DNA from: Flemingiibacterium sp045586505
Lineage (GTDB): Bacteria; Bacillota; Clostridia; Oscillospirales; CAG-272
Assembly: GCA_045586505.1 (NCBI GenBank)
Contig: JAZNAL010000013.1
Location: forward strand, 1-64,000
Reading direction: 5' to 3'
DNA length: 64,000 nucleotides
The position numbers were made by a program, and so were the translations under genes. Of the stretch, positions 1 to 8,829 are shown piece after piece; positions within the stretch are counted from its first letter, which is position 1; the number at the start of each line of letters is the position of its first letter. Under the pieces are notes generated by a model. That model had not been told where the DNA came from. It did not search any database and was given only the letters and a program-made list of their open reading frames with translations.

Positions 1-31
1 CCCCCAAACCCCCTTTTAAGGGGAAGGGGCA

Positions 32-107
32 GTTGCGAGAGCAACTCACATCCCAATCATGTGGGTACGCGATGCATCGCGGGGCTCGAATCCCTGAAGG
101 TGCACCA
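32..107 (+). other. tRNA-like sequence with T-arm and CCA end
   Basis: Positions 80-96 form a five-pair T-arm with loop CTCGAAT, followed by an acceptor-like strand and CCA at 105-107. GTTGC-GAGA-GCAAC can form a D-like hairpin, CACAT/ATGTG (47-63) an anticodon-like stem, and GCGAT/ATCGC a long variable arm. However, no strand complementary to AAGGTGC lies at the expected 5' end, and the seven-base loop CCCAATC lacks U33 and a purine at position 37. It may be a decayed tRNA or part of another structured RNA that begins before the window. I cannot assign an amino acid. Confidence 0.35.
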
Positions 108-111
108 AATA

Positions 112-227
<116 letters not shown>

Positions 228-265
228 ATACAGCATTTCATTTAGAAGTGCTTATATGAGATTTA

Positions 266-381
<116 letters not shown>

Positions 382-397
382 TTATTTTCTCTCATAT

Positions 398-474
<77 letters not shown>

Positions 475-500
475 ATTGGTGCAGCATAATTGCACCTTAA

Positions 501-535
501 CACAAAAGTCCTTGATTTTCAAGGGCTTTTCGTGT
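501..535 (+). terminator. Intrinsic terminator of the 5S/tRNA unit
   Basis: A 12-pair stem (504-515 with 519-530, TTT loop, one G-T pair) ends in CTTTT and is followed by a T-rich stretch. A smaller hairpin, GGTGCA/TGCACC, precedes it. Confidence 0.8.
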
Positions 536-648
536 TTTTAGAGGTAAAAACGGCTTAGCGCTATTGCAACTTTTTTCGACCTCAGTAAAATGCCTTGAAG
601 AAACAGAAATTATATGATACAATAAAACGAGGAAGGCAGTGTTTAAAG

Positions 649-1389
649 ATGGATGAACCTTATTACTTGGCTTACGAGAAACGTTATAAAGCGGTTTTTT
701 CTGCAGGTGTAGAACGTTGGGGACATTCTCCCGATGATGAGGTGTTGTATAATACTCTGAAATCGTGGGTAGAAGAAAATAACCTACAGGGAAAATCAAT
801 AATAGAATACGCTTGTGGTGAGGGAGCTTGTGGTGTTATATTGTCTGAACTTGGGTGTATCTATCATGGTGTGGATATTTCCTCAGCTGCTATTGAAAAA
901 AGCAAGGAGTTGTTGAAAAAATATCCGAATGCCACTGTTGAAGTTCTCGATATGGTAAAGGAAAGTGTAATAGAAAAATATGATGCCGCTTTGGACTGTA
1001 TGGGATTTCATATGTTGATTACAGACAGCGACAGAAATTCCTATTTAAAAAATGCATACGATTGGCTAAAAGAGAATGCACCAATGCTTTTCTTTAGGGA
1101 ATCATACCGTAAGAACGGTACTTATCAGGGTGTTGTTAATACTGTTGAGGAATGGGAGCAGATAACAGGAGAGGACTACAAAACACCGCAATTGCGTCAA
1201 GTCAGAAGTTCGGATGGCGGAGGTATAGTAGAGGTGTTTGTTCCTCTTGTTCCTGCGAGAGCCAAAGACAAAAAAGGATATATAGATGAACTAGAAAATA
1301 TCGGATTTGACGTAGAAAAAATCATTGAAATGGATGTATCAACGGCTATTCCACATTCTGTGAGTATATATGTCAGAAAAGTAACATGA
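649..1389 (+). CDS. Class I SAM-dependent methyltransferase
   Basis: 247 residues. The cofactor-binding loop is YACGEGACG (about 54-62), a variant of the E/DxGxGxG motif I, followed by an acidic beta-2 end at GVDIS (74-78), typical of class I methyltransferases. The substrate cannot be read from the sequence. The ATG at 649 is chosen over an in-frame TTG at 595 because GGAAGG lies about 12 bases upstream and the methyltransferase fold begins after it; TATGAT at 613 could be a -10 element. It stands alone between the tRNA terminator and a convergent terminator, and it is more A+T-rich than its neighbours, which may indicate acquisition. Confidence 0.8.
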   Translation: MDEPYYLAYEKRYKAVFSAGVERWGHSPDDEVLYNTLKSWVEENNLQGKSIIEYACGEGACGVILSELGCIYHGVDISSAAIEKSKELLKKYPNATVEVLDMVKESVIEKYDAALDCMGFHMLITDSDRNSYLKNAYDWLKENAPMLFFRESYRKNGTYQGVVNTVEEWEQITGEDYKTPQLRQVRSSDGGGIVEVFVPLVPARAKDKKGYIDELENIGFDVEKIIEMDVSTAIPHSVSIYVRKVT

Positions 1390-1427
1390 TAGAGCTTTAA
1401 GGTTGGATTTTGGTATGATCACATAAG

Positions 1428-1475
1428 AGGGCTGTCTCAAACGCTTTGTTTTTTGCATTTGAGACAGCCCCTTTT
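1428..1475. terminator. Bidirectional terminator
   Basis: A long stem, GGGCTGTCTCAAA paired with TTTGAGACAGCCC, is followed by CTTTT. It sits between the rightward methyltransferase and the leftward kinase gene and can serve both. Confidence 0.75.
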
Positions 1476-1529
1476 AACTTAAATTTTCTGCTTGATTCCC
1501 TGTGTCCTGACTATTGGCATGAAGCCGTA

Positions 1530-2939
1530 CTATTTCACAACGTTCAGCACACTGTCATATTCGGTATAACGCTTGTAGCATTCGGTGTAGTCAACGCCCA
1601 TGCTTTCATAGGTGCGGCTGACTTCGATCTTTTCTGCCGCTTCTTCTACAGAGGCAAATAAACCGATGCCCACACCTGCGAGGATCGCCGCGCCGAGACA
1701 GGCGGTCTCCTTGTTTTTAAGTGTCACAAGACGCTTGCCGGTCATATCAGCCTTCATCTTACACCACAGCGGACTGTTAGCACCCCCGCCCATCGCTCTG
1801 ATCTCGGAGACATCAAGTCCCAGATACTCAAGATTCGCTCTGAGCATACACGCGACGGATTCCATTACACTGCGCACGAAATGTGCACCCGTGTGCTCGG
1901 TAGTAAGCCCCGTAAAGCTGCCGCGCGCGTGAGGATTGTACTTCGGCATGGTAGAGCCGCACAGATAGGGGAGAAACGTTAGCCCATCGCTTCCGGGAGC
2001 AACGGTGATCGCCATTTCATCAAGCTCTGCGAAGGAGCGGTCAGCAAACAGCGCATTTTTGAGCCATTTCAAGGACATTCCCGCCGTGGGACTCCAGGAA
2101 AGCAGGCAATATTTGCCGTCATAGTTATAGTGGCAGGGAACAATACTGCCCTCGTCGTATTCGGGGATCTCATCAGAGGGCATGAATATAACCATAGTGG
2201 TGCCCGTCATCTCGCTGACGATGCCTTTTTTGACAACACCCGCACCTATAGCGCCGGATACCTGATCCATCGCGCCGGTAACTACCTTCATACCGTCGTA
2301 TTCGCCGACGCAGACTCCGCTGTCAAGCAGCTCGGGAAGCAGCTCGCGTCCGACGCCGATGTAGTCGAGCATTTCACCCCACCAGTCATTTTTGCGGATA
2401 TCGAAGTAGATTGTGGAGGACTGGAGCGTTTTTTCGGTAATAAAACGTCCCGTGAGCTTGTAGAGGATATAATCCTCAAGCAAGAATACGCGCTTCGTCT
2501 TTGACCATACCTCCGGCTCGTGGCGCTTGACCCAAAGCAGCTTGCAGGCAGGCCAGGTAGCGGTTACCTCAGGCTGCCCCGTGATCTCGTATACCTTTTT
2601 TCTGCCGAAATGAGCCTCGATCTCGCGGGCTTCCGCATCGGCGCGGTTATCGAGCCAAACTATGGCGGGGCGTACCGGATTACCGTTTTCGTCGGTGAGT
2701 ATCAGCGTTTCACACTGCGTATCCACTGCCAGCGCATCCACCGAGAGCTCTTTTTTTACCTTTTCGATCTCGCCGCGTACGATATCCCAGTATTTAACCG
2801 CTTCAAACTCTACGATGTCACCGTGAGAATCCAGTGTATAGTCGGCGCTGTTCTTGTATTTTTCGGCGAGCGTCTCATCGAACACCGCGCATTTTACGGA
2901 CGTGGTGCCAATATCTATGCCCATCAGATTCATTTTCAT
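1530..2939 (-). CDS. FGGY-family carbohydrate kinase (xylulokinase-like)
   Basis: 469 residues, the usual FGGY length. The N-terminal phosphate-binding motif GIDIGTTSVK lies at 7-16. The second FGGY signature is present near 375-395 (GGGANSPLWCKMKADMTGK). These kinases phosphorylate pentoses, hexoses or polyols with ATP in the cytosol. It is the last gene of a leftward operon after nagA and a NagB-like gene, so its substrate is probably a sugar released in the same pathway; xylulose is the nearest family guess, not proven. AAAGGAGA lies three bases before the ATG. Confidence 0.85.
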   Translation of the reverse strand: MKMNLMGIDIGTTSVKCAVFDETLAEKYKNSADYTLDSHGDIVEFEAVKYWDIVRGEIEKVKKELSVDALAVDTQCETLILTDENGNPVRPAIVWLDNRADAEAREIEAHFGRKKVYEITGQPEVTATWPACKLLWVKRHEPEVWSKTKRVFLLEDYILYKLTGRFITEKTLQSSTIYFDIRKNDWWGEMLDYIGVGRELLPELLDSGVCVGEYDGMKVVTGAMDQVSGAIGAGVVKKGIVSEMTGTTMVIFMPSDEIPEYDEGSIVPCHYNYDGKYCLLSWSPTAGMSLKWLKNALFADRSFAELDEMAITVAPGSDGLTFLPYLCGSTMPKYNPHARGSFTGLTTEHTGAHFVRSVMESVACMLRANLEYLGLDVSEIRAMGGGANSPLWCKMKADMTGKRLVTLKNKETACLGAAILAGVGIGLFASVEEAAEKIEVSRTYESMGVDYTECYKRYTEYDSVLNVVK

Positions 2940-3029
2940 AAATCTCCTTTGAATAACGATATTAAATCAGCCGACGAACAAGTATAGCTCTGTTCGTCGG
3001 CTGTGATTTACTTTCAGGCTACTTTATAA

Positions 3030-4004
3030 TCAATAGCCGACCTTTTCCCAGCATTCAAAGGGAGCTGCGAGCTCTTCGGAAATGTAGACCTGAGTCTTCT
3101 TGGTCTGGAGCATGGAGCTGGGGAGATAGGGGGTGATAGGACCGTGTGTGCAGAGACGGCTGGTCATTCTCTGCCAAGAGGAGAATGTACCGCAGGTAGC
3201 GAGTGCATGAACTTCGATTCTCTCCTTAGCTCTCATAACATCGAGCGGGCCGATGGTTGCAGCGCAGGGGGGAACGTTTGCGATATCGCCGGACTGACCG
3301 AAGGTACCGTTGAGGGAGTTCTGCATGATGGTCATGGGATGGAGCTTAACGATCTGAGCGGGCTGATTGAGCCACTCCTCGATGTCGCCGGAACCGATGA
3401 ATTCGGGAATCGGGTCAACGAATGCCATATGACCTGCCCAACCGGGGGAGGTGGAAGCGATATCAGCACCGGTACCGTCGGTGATGTCATCGATGATCTT
3501 GGAGTAATCCTTGATGTTAGCGTTGGTGGGGAAGTGAACATTCTCCATAGGCATGCGAAGCTTCTCGTCGATCTGCATATAGAGGTACTTGATCATGGAG
3601 TGTGCAAAGCCTGCCTCGTAGGTGATAGGAGCGATGTTGCCGTCCTGATCTGCCCACTCATCCTCAGCTACAAGGTGAACCTTGGAGCAGTCAACCTTGA
3701 AGTAGTTGATAAGCTGTGCAAGCGGGATGTATGTATCGGGCTCGGGGTTTCCGAGGATCATAGTGAAGCTCTTGCCTGCTTCGGAAGCTGCCTTAAGACG
3801 GGTGAAGAGGGTGGAAATGAGAACGGGATGGGGGTTCATCATAACCTTAACTTCGAACTCCGGATGCCACCAGGGCTCTCTCTTTTCGAGATCCTTGCCG
3901 CTGAGGCTGCGCACATACTCGCAGACCTTTTTGTCCTTGAAGGGAACAAATTCATGGGGCTGGAAATCAAACTTTGTTGCGGGATCGGTAATGAAATTGC
4001 TCAT
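3030..4004 (-). CDS. NagB-like glucosamine-6-phosphate isomerase/deaminase family protein
   Basis: 324 residues, longer than classical NagB (about 266). The sugar-phosphate isomerase fold is recognisable: VHLVAEDEW replaces the FNLDEY segment and keeps a DE-type acidic pair, and GWAGHMAFVDP replaces GxDGHIAFNEP. Relative to E. coli NagB the histidine of the DGH motif is kept, but the preceding catalytic Asp141 position is Ala and the Glu148 position is Asp. The reaction may therefore be an altered isomerisation or deamination. It lies 88 bases after nagA and 90 before an FGGY kinase, all leftward. AAAGGAGA precedes the ATG. Confidence 0.75.
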   Translation of the reverse strand: MSNFITDPATKFDFQPHEFVPFKDKKVCEYVRSLSGKDLEKREPWWHPEFEVKVMMNPHPVLISTLFTRLKAASEAGKSFTMILGNPEPDTYIPLAQLINYFKVDCSKVHLVAEDEWADQDGNIAPITYEAGFAHSMIKYLYMQIDEKLRMPMENVHFPTNANIKDYSKIIDDITDGTGADIASTSPGWAGHMAFVDPIPEFIGSGDIEEWLNQPAQIVKLHPMTIMQNSLNGTFGQSGDIANVPPCAATIGPLDVMRAKERIEVHALATCGTFSSWQRMTSRLCTHGPITPYLPSSMLQTKKTQVYISEELAAPFECWEKVGY

Positions 4005-4092
4005 TTTTCTGTCTCCTTTTATATCTTTTTGGTTTCACCGACCGAAGATCGAACGGTAAAACGCTTTTTACGGATTTTGATTGTTTCTCCTG

Positions 4093-5235
4093 TTACTTCA
4101 CCTTAACGCCTTCAAGGTATACAGAATGTACCTTCATGAAGTGATCGGCGAATACTAGGTCCGCGCGCTTTCCGCGTGCGATCTCGCCTCTGTCGCAGAA
4201 GCCCACTGCCATTGCGGGATTATAGGATGCAAATTTGAATACATCCACAAGAGATGCACCGGTATGCTTGATCATATTGCGGCAGGCAATGTCAAGGGTC
4301 AGCTTGGAGCCTGCGATCTCGCCTGCGTGGTCGAAATTGATGTCATCCACGCCCTCATATCCGGGAGGAATGGGGCCGTCGCAAGCGTAAGCGTCCGAAA
4401 TAAGTATCACGCGGTCATCACCCTTTATGCGTCTGACAAGACGGAGCATATAGGGGTCAACGTGAATGCCTCTGCTGTCGCAGATAAGTTCAGCGTAGAT
4501 CTCACGGTTGTAGTTGACCGCTTCGTCGACGCATACACCGCGGCACTCGGGATATTTCACGCGGTCGCCTGTAGCGTTGGTGTGGTGGGTGCCGATTTTC
4601 AGACCGTAGGGCATTACAGCCTCCACCTCCTGCGGAGATGCTTCGCTGTGTGCTACAGTGAAAACAGTGGTGGGATTTGCAGTCTTGGCATCAATTACGA
4701 AATCGAGGATATTCTCTCTTTCGGGAGCCAGCGCCCAAACCTTGGCAAGGTCACCTGCTGCTTCGATGATAGGCATATGCTTTTCGCGGTCAACAGGCCC
4801 CTTCCAGGGGTTGTTTTCGCGCTCACAGCCGAATTTCGGATTGAGGTAGGGACCTTCCATGTAGAAGCCCGTGATGTTGGCGCACTCGGGCTTTTTCATA
4901 GCCTCGCGCAGAAGCGCGATGGAATCAAGATATCCCTTTGTATCCATGCTGAAATACAGCGCTGGAAGCAAGGTAGTGGTACCGTGAGCCATATGAGCCT
5001 GAGAAGCACCCACAGGATCCTCGATGAAGAAGATGTTGTTGCCCGCGTGAGTGTGGATATCCACAAATCCGGGACCGACATAAAGTCCGCCGGCATCAAT
5101 GATCTCACAGCCCTCGGGGAGCGGGAGCAGACGTGCTTCGCCGAAATCGACGATCTTGCCGTTTTCAACAAGCAGTACGCCATCGGGTATGTAATGGTCG
5201 CGCATGACCAGTATAGCGTTAATAATAGCAATCAT
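4093..5235 (-). CDS. nagA: N-acetylglucosamine-6-phosphate deacetylase
   Basis: 380 residues of the amidohydrolase fold. It hydrolyses GlcNAc-6-phosphate to glucosamine-6-phosphate plus acetate in the cytosol. Metal-site features are visible: HTH in DIHTHAGNN (61-63), the glutamate of MEGPYLNP, HS in VAHSEA, GTHHTNATG and the aspartate of LISDAYACDG. ATG 5235 is chosen because AAAGG lies about 11 bases upstream; an in-frame start at 5274 would add an unrelated hydrophilic leader. It is the first gene of the nagA, nagB-like, kinase operon with a consensus promoter upstream. Confidence 0.92.
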   Translation of the reverse strand: MIAIINAILVMRDHYIPDGVLLVENGKIVDFGEARLLPLPEGCEIIDAGGLYVGPGFVDIHTHAGNNIFFIEDPVGASQAHMAHGTTTLLPALYFSMDTKGYLDSIALLREAMKKPECANITGFYMEGPYLNPKFGCERENNPWKGPVDREKHMPIIEAAGDLAKVWALAPERENILDFVIDAKTANPTTVFTVAHSEASPQEVEAVMPYGLKIGTHHTNATGDRVKYPECRGVCVDEAVNYNREIYAELICDSRGIHVDPYMLRLVRRIKGDDRVILISDAYACDGPIPPGYEGVDDINFDHAGEIAGSKLTLDIACRNMIKHTGASLVDVFKFASYNPAMAVGFCDRGEIARGKRADLVFADHFMKVHSVYLEGVKVK

Positions 5236-5304
5236 TGTCAGTAACCTTTCATCCGGTGCATGCCAAAAGAGCAAGCCGCACGGAGCATAATCTTATATAG
5301 ACCA

Positions 5305-5333
5305 ATTATACCATATTTACAGCTTTGTGTCAA
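5305..5333 (-). promoter_or_regulatory. Promoter of the nagA operon
   Basis: Reading leftward, TTGACA (5333-5328) and TATAAT (5310-5305) are separated by 17 bases: a perfect sigma-A promoter about 70 bases before nagA. No operator repeat was noticed. Confidence 0.85.
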
Positions 5334-5431
5334 GGGATAATCTGCTTTTAAATTTATAGATTTCTTCTATTTTTCTGTAAAATCCGCCAAGGCAAGATCT
5401 TGCGGTCAAAAAATGTGACATCCTGCCCGAG

Positions 5432-7291
5432 TTAACAACCTATTAACTCGTTTTCTATGGTGCAAGCAATCTGCTCCTCATCGAAGCCGCAGAGCCGCAT
5501 GAGCTCGCCTGCGTCTCCGTGGGGGATGTACCCTTCAATTGCTCTTATGAATACATGACGTGTGTCGCCTGCAAGCGCCGCCGATGTCTTTTCGCCAACG
5601 CCGCCGCTTCGAATACCTTCTTCGAGGACGAACACGAGCTTGTTTTTTTGTGTGAGTGCATCAAGCGCCGCTGTGTCGAGAGGGTATATGCGCGTCAGCC
5701 TTATGACTCCCACGGAATGCCTGTCGCAAAGCCGTTTTGCTGCACCCAGAGCGGTTTCTGTGAGTCTGCCGTATGTGAGGATGACCGCATCGGCATCCGG
5801 AGTGTTATCGGTATAAGAGAACCCTCCGTCATTTGCTTTGATGAATGTTGGTGCAGCTTCGGATGTGACGCTCTCACGTCCTTTGGGATAGCGTACAACG
5901 GCAAGCTGACGCTTATCGAGCGCTTCGTTTATCGCCCATTCCACTTCGGAGTAGCTTGCGGGAGCGTATACGGTCACACCGGGGATGGACGTAAGCATGG
6001 AATAGTCAAATATGCCCTGATGTGTAATGCCGTCGCCGGGAACGATACCGCATCGGTCAAGTAACAGCACCATGGGAAGCCTTTGAATTGAGACATCGTG
6101 CAGAAGCTGATCGTATACCCGCTGAGCAAATGTTGAATACAGCGCCACTACCGGCTTCATCCCCGCGGCGGCAAGACCACCCGCAAAGGTTATGGCGTGC
6201 TCCTCGGCGATGCCCACATCAAAGAAACGGTCGGGATGCTCTGATGCGAAGCGTGTAAGCCCGGTGCCGTCGCACATTGCTGCCGTGATAGCGCAGAGCT
6301 TGTCATCGCGCCCGGCGATGTCGCACAGTATATCTCCCACGCGGGCGGAAAAGGATTCGCCCGAGCGGTCGGTGCATACGCCCTCGTCGGCGTCAAACAT
6401 TCCAACGGAGTGGTACTTGTCCGGCTTTTCCTCGGCGGGGCGGTAACCGCGACCCTTCTCGGTGAGCATATGAACCACACAGCAGCGGTGTTTATTTTTT
6501 GCCTCGGTCAGTACATTGGTCAGCTTTTCGATATCGTGACCGTCAACGGGACCGAGGTATATGAGCCCCAGATCTTCAAAAAGTGTGTCTCTTATAAATA
6601 GCCGCTTAATGCCGTCCTTGATGAGCTTTAAGCCCTTGGCAAGAGACCATCCGATAACGGGGATTGCCGACAGAAAATGCTCAAATGTACGCTTGAAATT
6701 AAAATAGCCGTTGCTGGTACGAATACGGTTCAGATAATTGTGGAGCCCGCCTACGTTCTGTGAGATGGACATTTCGTTGTCGTTTATGAGTATGACAAGA
6801 TCAAGCTCCTTATCACCGCAGTTATTGAGCGCTTCGTAGAACATACCGTTTGTCAGTGAGCCGTCGCCAACCACCGCAACGGCAAAATTGCCGTTTTGCT
6901 TCAGCTTGTTGGCGCAGGCAACGCCAAGTGCCGCCGATACAGAGGTGCCGGAGTGCCCCTCAAAAAACGCATCATGCTCGCTTTCTGCGGGGCTTGTAAA
7001 GCCAGAAAGTCCGCCAAACTGACGCAGGGTGGAAAACGTACCGTAACGTCCCGTAAGCAGTTTATGAGTGTAGCACTGATGTCCCACATCGAAGATTATT
7101 TTGTCAGAGGGCGAATCAAACACACGGTGAAGTGCGATGGTTGCCTCGACCATGCCGAGATTTGAGGCGAGATGTCCGCCGTTTGCGCTGACGGTATCGA
7201 TTATCGTTTCCCGTATTTCCGCGGCGAGAGTCTCGGTCTCGGTTTTTGTCAGATGCTTTATATCCGACGGTTTTTGGATGTTTTCTATCAT
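5432..7291 (-). CDS. dxs: 1-deoxy-D-xylulose-5-phosphate synthase
   Basis: 619 residues, normal for Dxs. It condenses pyruvate and glyceraldehyde-3-phosphate to DXP, the first step of the MEP isoprenoid pathway and a precursor supply for thiamine and pyridoxal. The thiamine-diphosphate motif starts with GDG at 142-144 and closes with the asparagine of IND near 170; the N-terminal histidine is in DVGHQCYTHK (about 71), and the catalytic glutamate is in GIAEEHAIT. It is monocistronic leftward with its own promoter. AAGGAA lies about 11 bases before the ATG. Confidence 0.96.
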   Translation of the reverse strand: MIENIQKPSDIKHLTKTETETLAAEIRETIIDTVSANGGHLASNLGMVEATIALHRVFDSPSDKIIFDVGHQCYTHKLLTGRYGTFSTLRQFGGLSGFTSPAESEHDAFFEGHSGTSVSAALGVACANKLKQNGNFAVAVVGDGSLTNGMFYEALNNCGDKELDLVILINDNEMSISQNVGGLHNYLNRIRTSNGYFNFKRTFEHFLSAIPVIGWSLAKGLKLIKDGIKRLFIRDTLFEDLGLIYLGPVDGHDIEKLTNVLTEAKNKHRCCVVHMLTEKGRGYRPAEEKPDKYHSVGMFDADEGVCTDRSGESFSARVGDILCDIAGRDDKLCAITAAMCDGTGLTRFASEHPDRFFDVGIAEEHAITFAGGLAAAGMKPVVALYSTFAQRVYDQLLHDVSIQRLPMVLLLDRCGIVPGDGITHQGIFDYSMLTSIPGVTVYAPASYSEVEWAINEALDKRQLAVVRYPKGRESVTSEAAPTFIKANDGGFSYTDNTPDADAVILTYGRLTETALGAAKRLCDRHSVGVIRLTRIYPLDTAALDALTQKNKLVFVLEEGIRSGGVGEKTSAALAGDTRHVFIRAIEGYIPHGDAGELMRLCGFDEEQIACTIENELIGC

Positions 7292-7333
7292 AAATCCGTA
7301 AATTCCTTGATATGAGTGATTACATGATACTTA

Positions 7334-7362
7334 ATTATACCACATTTTATTGCGAATGTAAA
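7334..7362 (-). promoter_or_regulatory. Promoter of dxs
   Basis: Leftward TTTACA (7362-7357), 17 bases, TATAAT (7339-7334). It lies about 40 bases before the dxs ATG. Confidence 0.8.
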
Positions 7363-7446
7363 GACTGCACGGTGACAACACCTGAATACAGCGTTTTTTG
7401 GAGCCGTGCATATACTGTTTATATGTAAAACCAATGGGAGGGAACA

Positions 7447-8133
7447 ATGAAGCTGTACGATCTTCTGTCGGAATGCATCAACACCACCTATCACCAAACG
7501 GGATGCGCGGCAAGCTACGCTCTGCGGCGAGAGCGGAACACGCTGTATATTTTCTTCCAGCATTCCAACGGTGAAATTGATTGGAAACGGAATCTGAGCT
7601 TTCCCGTGTGTCCGTATCAGCGTATGGGGCAGAGCTCGTGGTATGTCCATCGGGGGTTTCTGTCGGCGTGGCGGGATATTGAACCGATCATCGCCGAGGC
7701 CATCGGGGATGGAGGTGTTCGAAAAGCGGTCATCACCGGCTATTCACACGGAGCGGCAATAGGCGTGCTCTGCCACGAATACATATGGTATAACCGTCCC
7801 GATCTGCGGAACTTTACAGAGGGCTATGGATTCGGGTGTCCGCGGGTTATATGGGGAAGTCCCGATGCGGAGCTGCTGCGACGGTGGGAGCGCTTTACGG
7901 TGATCAGAAATATCGACGACATTGTTACCCATCTGCCGCCGGCCTTTCTCGGATACACTCACGTCGGGAAACTGCTCGTGATTGGCGAGAGGGGCAAATA
8001 TTCAAGGGTGGAAGCCCACTATGCCGCCAATATGCTGACGGAGCTTCTGGCATATGAATCCGCAGGAAGCTCTGCCGATTTTGGTGGATTTCATATAAAA
8101 TTCGGTGATGCGGGGGCTTCGGTGCCCCGATAA
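7447..8133 (+). CDS. Lipase class 3-like alpha/beta hydrolase
   Basis: 228 residues. GYSHG (98-102) supplies the nucleophile serine of a GxSxG elbow. The aspartate in RNIDDIV (about 157-158) and a histidine in VEAHYAANM (191) are plausible remaining triad residues, as in fungal-lipase class 3 proteins. There is no signal peptide, so it is probably cytosolic. The natural substrate (lipid or other ester) is unknown. The start is supported by GGGAGG six bases upstream. It is divergent from dxs, with a hairpin (TGCACGG/CCGTGCA) in the shared region. Confidence 0.75.
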   Translation: MKLYDLLSECINTTYHQTGCAASYALRRERNTLYIFFQHSNGEIDWKRNLSFPVCPYQRMGQSSWYVHRGFLSAWRDIEPIIAEAIGDGGVRKAVITGYSHGAAIGVLCHEYIWYNRPDLRNFTEGYGFGCPRVIWGSPDAELLRRWERFTVIRNIDDIVTHLPPAFLGYTHVGKLLVIGERGKYSRVEAHYAANMLTELLAYESAGSSADFGGFHIKFGDAGASVPR

Positions 8134-8142
8134 ACGGCGGAT

Positions 8143-8361
8143 TTATTCCGTCTCGATATAGCGGAATCTCGGAACTGTCTCGCCGTTATGTGTCACTGAC
8201 TCATTCCACATATGCGCGGGTCTTACCCACACGCCGCCCTCGCCGTATAACGCCTTGTATACCACCATCGGCTCCAGCGTTTCCGAATGGGTGGCGATGT
8301 GGAGAACGAGATAGTTGTTGCCCTTGTAATGCTTGTACGTGCCGCCTTTTACTATATCCAT
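8143..8361 (-). CDS. DUF1653 family protein
   Basis: 72 residues. It matches the DUF1653 pattern: an N-terminal YKHYKGNNYLVL segment, HSETLEPMVVYKALYG in the middle, and WVRPAHMW followed by VPRFRYIE at the end. Such proteins are small, usually a single beta-rich domain, with no established function. AAAGGAA precedes the ATG. It is transcribed from a consensus promoter whose leader runs through an AraC remnant. Confidence 0.8.
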   Translation of the reverse strand: MDIVKGGTYKHYKGNNYLVLHIATHSETLEPMVVYKALYGEGGVWVRPAHMWNESVTHNGETVPRFRYIETE

Positions 8362-8381
8362 TGGTTATTTCCTTTCGTTTG

Positions 8382-8450
8382 TTCGTCTTCTCTGTAGCTT
8401 TGCGGGGACACACCCGCGTGCTTTTTAAACAGTCTGCTGAAAAATTGCAT
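8382..8450 (-). pseudogene. Remnant of an AraC-family regulator C-terminus
   Basis: Leftward translation of 8450-8382 gives FFSRLFKKHAGVSPQSYR, the hallmark last helix of the AraC/XylS DNA-binding domain. No other part of an AraC protein is present, and the frame upstream is not AraC-like. The piece lies between the promoter at 8485-8513 and the DUF1653 gene. It is most likely the decayed end of a deleted regulator gene. Confidence 0.65.
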
Positions 8451-8484
8451 CTTCAAAACGGTGCATGGACAAATGCCTGATATC

Positions 8485-8513
8485 ATTATATAATACAACC
8501 ACACATATGTCAA
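8485..8513 (-). promoter_or_regulatory. Promoter upstream of the DUF1653 gene
   Basis: Leftward TTGACA (8513-8508), 17 bases, TATAAT (8490-8485). The implied leader of about 115 bases contains the AraC remnant, so this may be the original promoter of the lost regulator, now driving DUF1653. Confidence 0.8.
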
Positions 8514-8581
8514 GCAAAACAAAGCTGAGGTGAGGTAACTTGCACTGCTTATACTTGCCGATCCATCACCCAGGTCCCCGC

Positions 8582-8818
8582 TTACCGTCCCTCCACAAAC
8601 CACCTATCCTCGTCGCGGAAGAGATACCTTTCCTTCCCCTCCACGCGGACGGTGTAGCGAAGTCCGCATCCGCCTACCTTGGTGGAGGCGGCGGGCGTGC
8701 GCATCATGATGGCGGTGATTTCGTAGACACTGCCATCACTCCATATGATCGAGCGCGGACGCACCTCCCCGTTGGGTGCGAAGTCAGCGTTTACCTTTAC
8801 ATATACCTTTTGTGCCAT
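8582..8818 (-). CDS. Small conserved protein coupled to the Y-family polymerase
   Basis: 78 residues, charged, probably beta-rich, no membrane segment. Internal features are VKVNADFAPNGEVRPRS, a central SDGSVYEI segment and a C-terminal YLFRDEDRWFVEG. I do not recognise a named family, although I recall similar small proteins beside polymerases in Clostridia. ATG 8818 is chosen because AAGGGAGA lies five bases before it; an earlier ATG at 8833 overlaps the polymerase stop codon as ATGA. It is translated from the same mRNA as the polymerase, which suggests an accessory or regulatory partner; that is inference. Confidence 0.7.
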   Translation of the reverse strand: MAQKVYVKVNADFAPNGEVRPRSIIWSDGSVYEITAIMMRTPAASTKVGGCGLRYTVRVEGKERYLFRDEDRWFVEGR

Positions 8819-8829
8819 TTTTTCTCCCT

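Noticed and set aside
32..107. Selenocysteine tRNA reading of the tRNA-like sequence, suggested by the D-like hairpin with a four-base loop and the long variable arm.
   Set aside because: No TCA anticodon, no CTTCAAA loop and no matching acceptor strand.
1428..1475. Terminal inverted repeat of an insertion sequence (GGGCTGTCTCAAA arms).
   Set aside because: The arms are adjacent, forming one hairpin with T-tracts, and no transposase or target duplication is near; a convergent terminator explains it.
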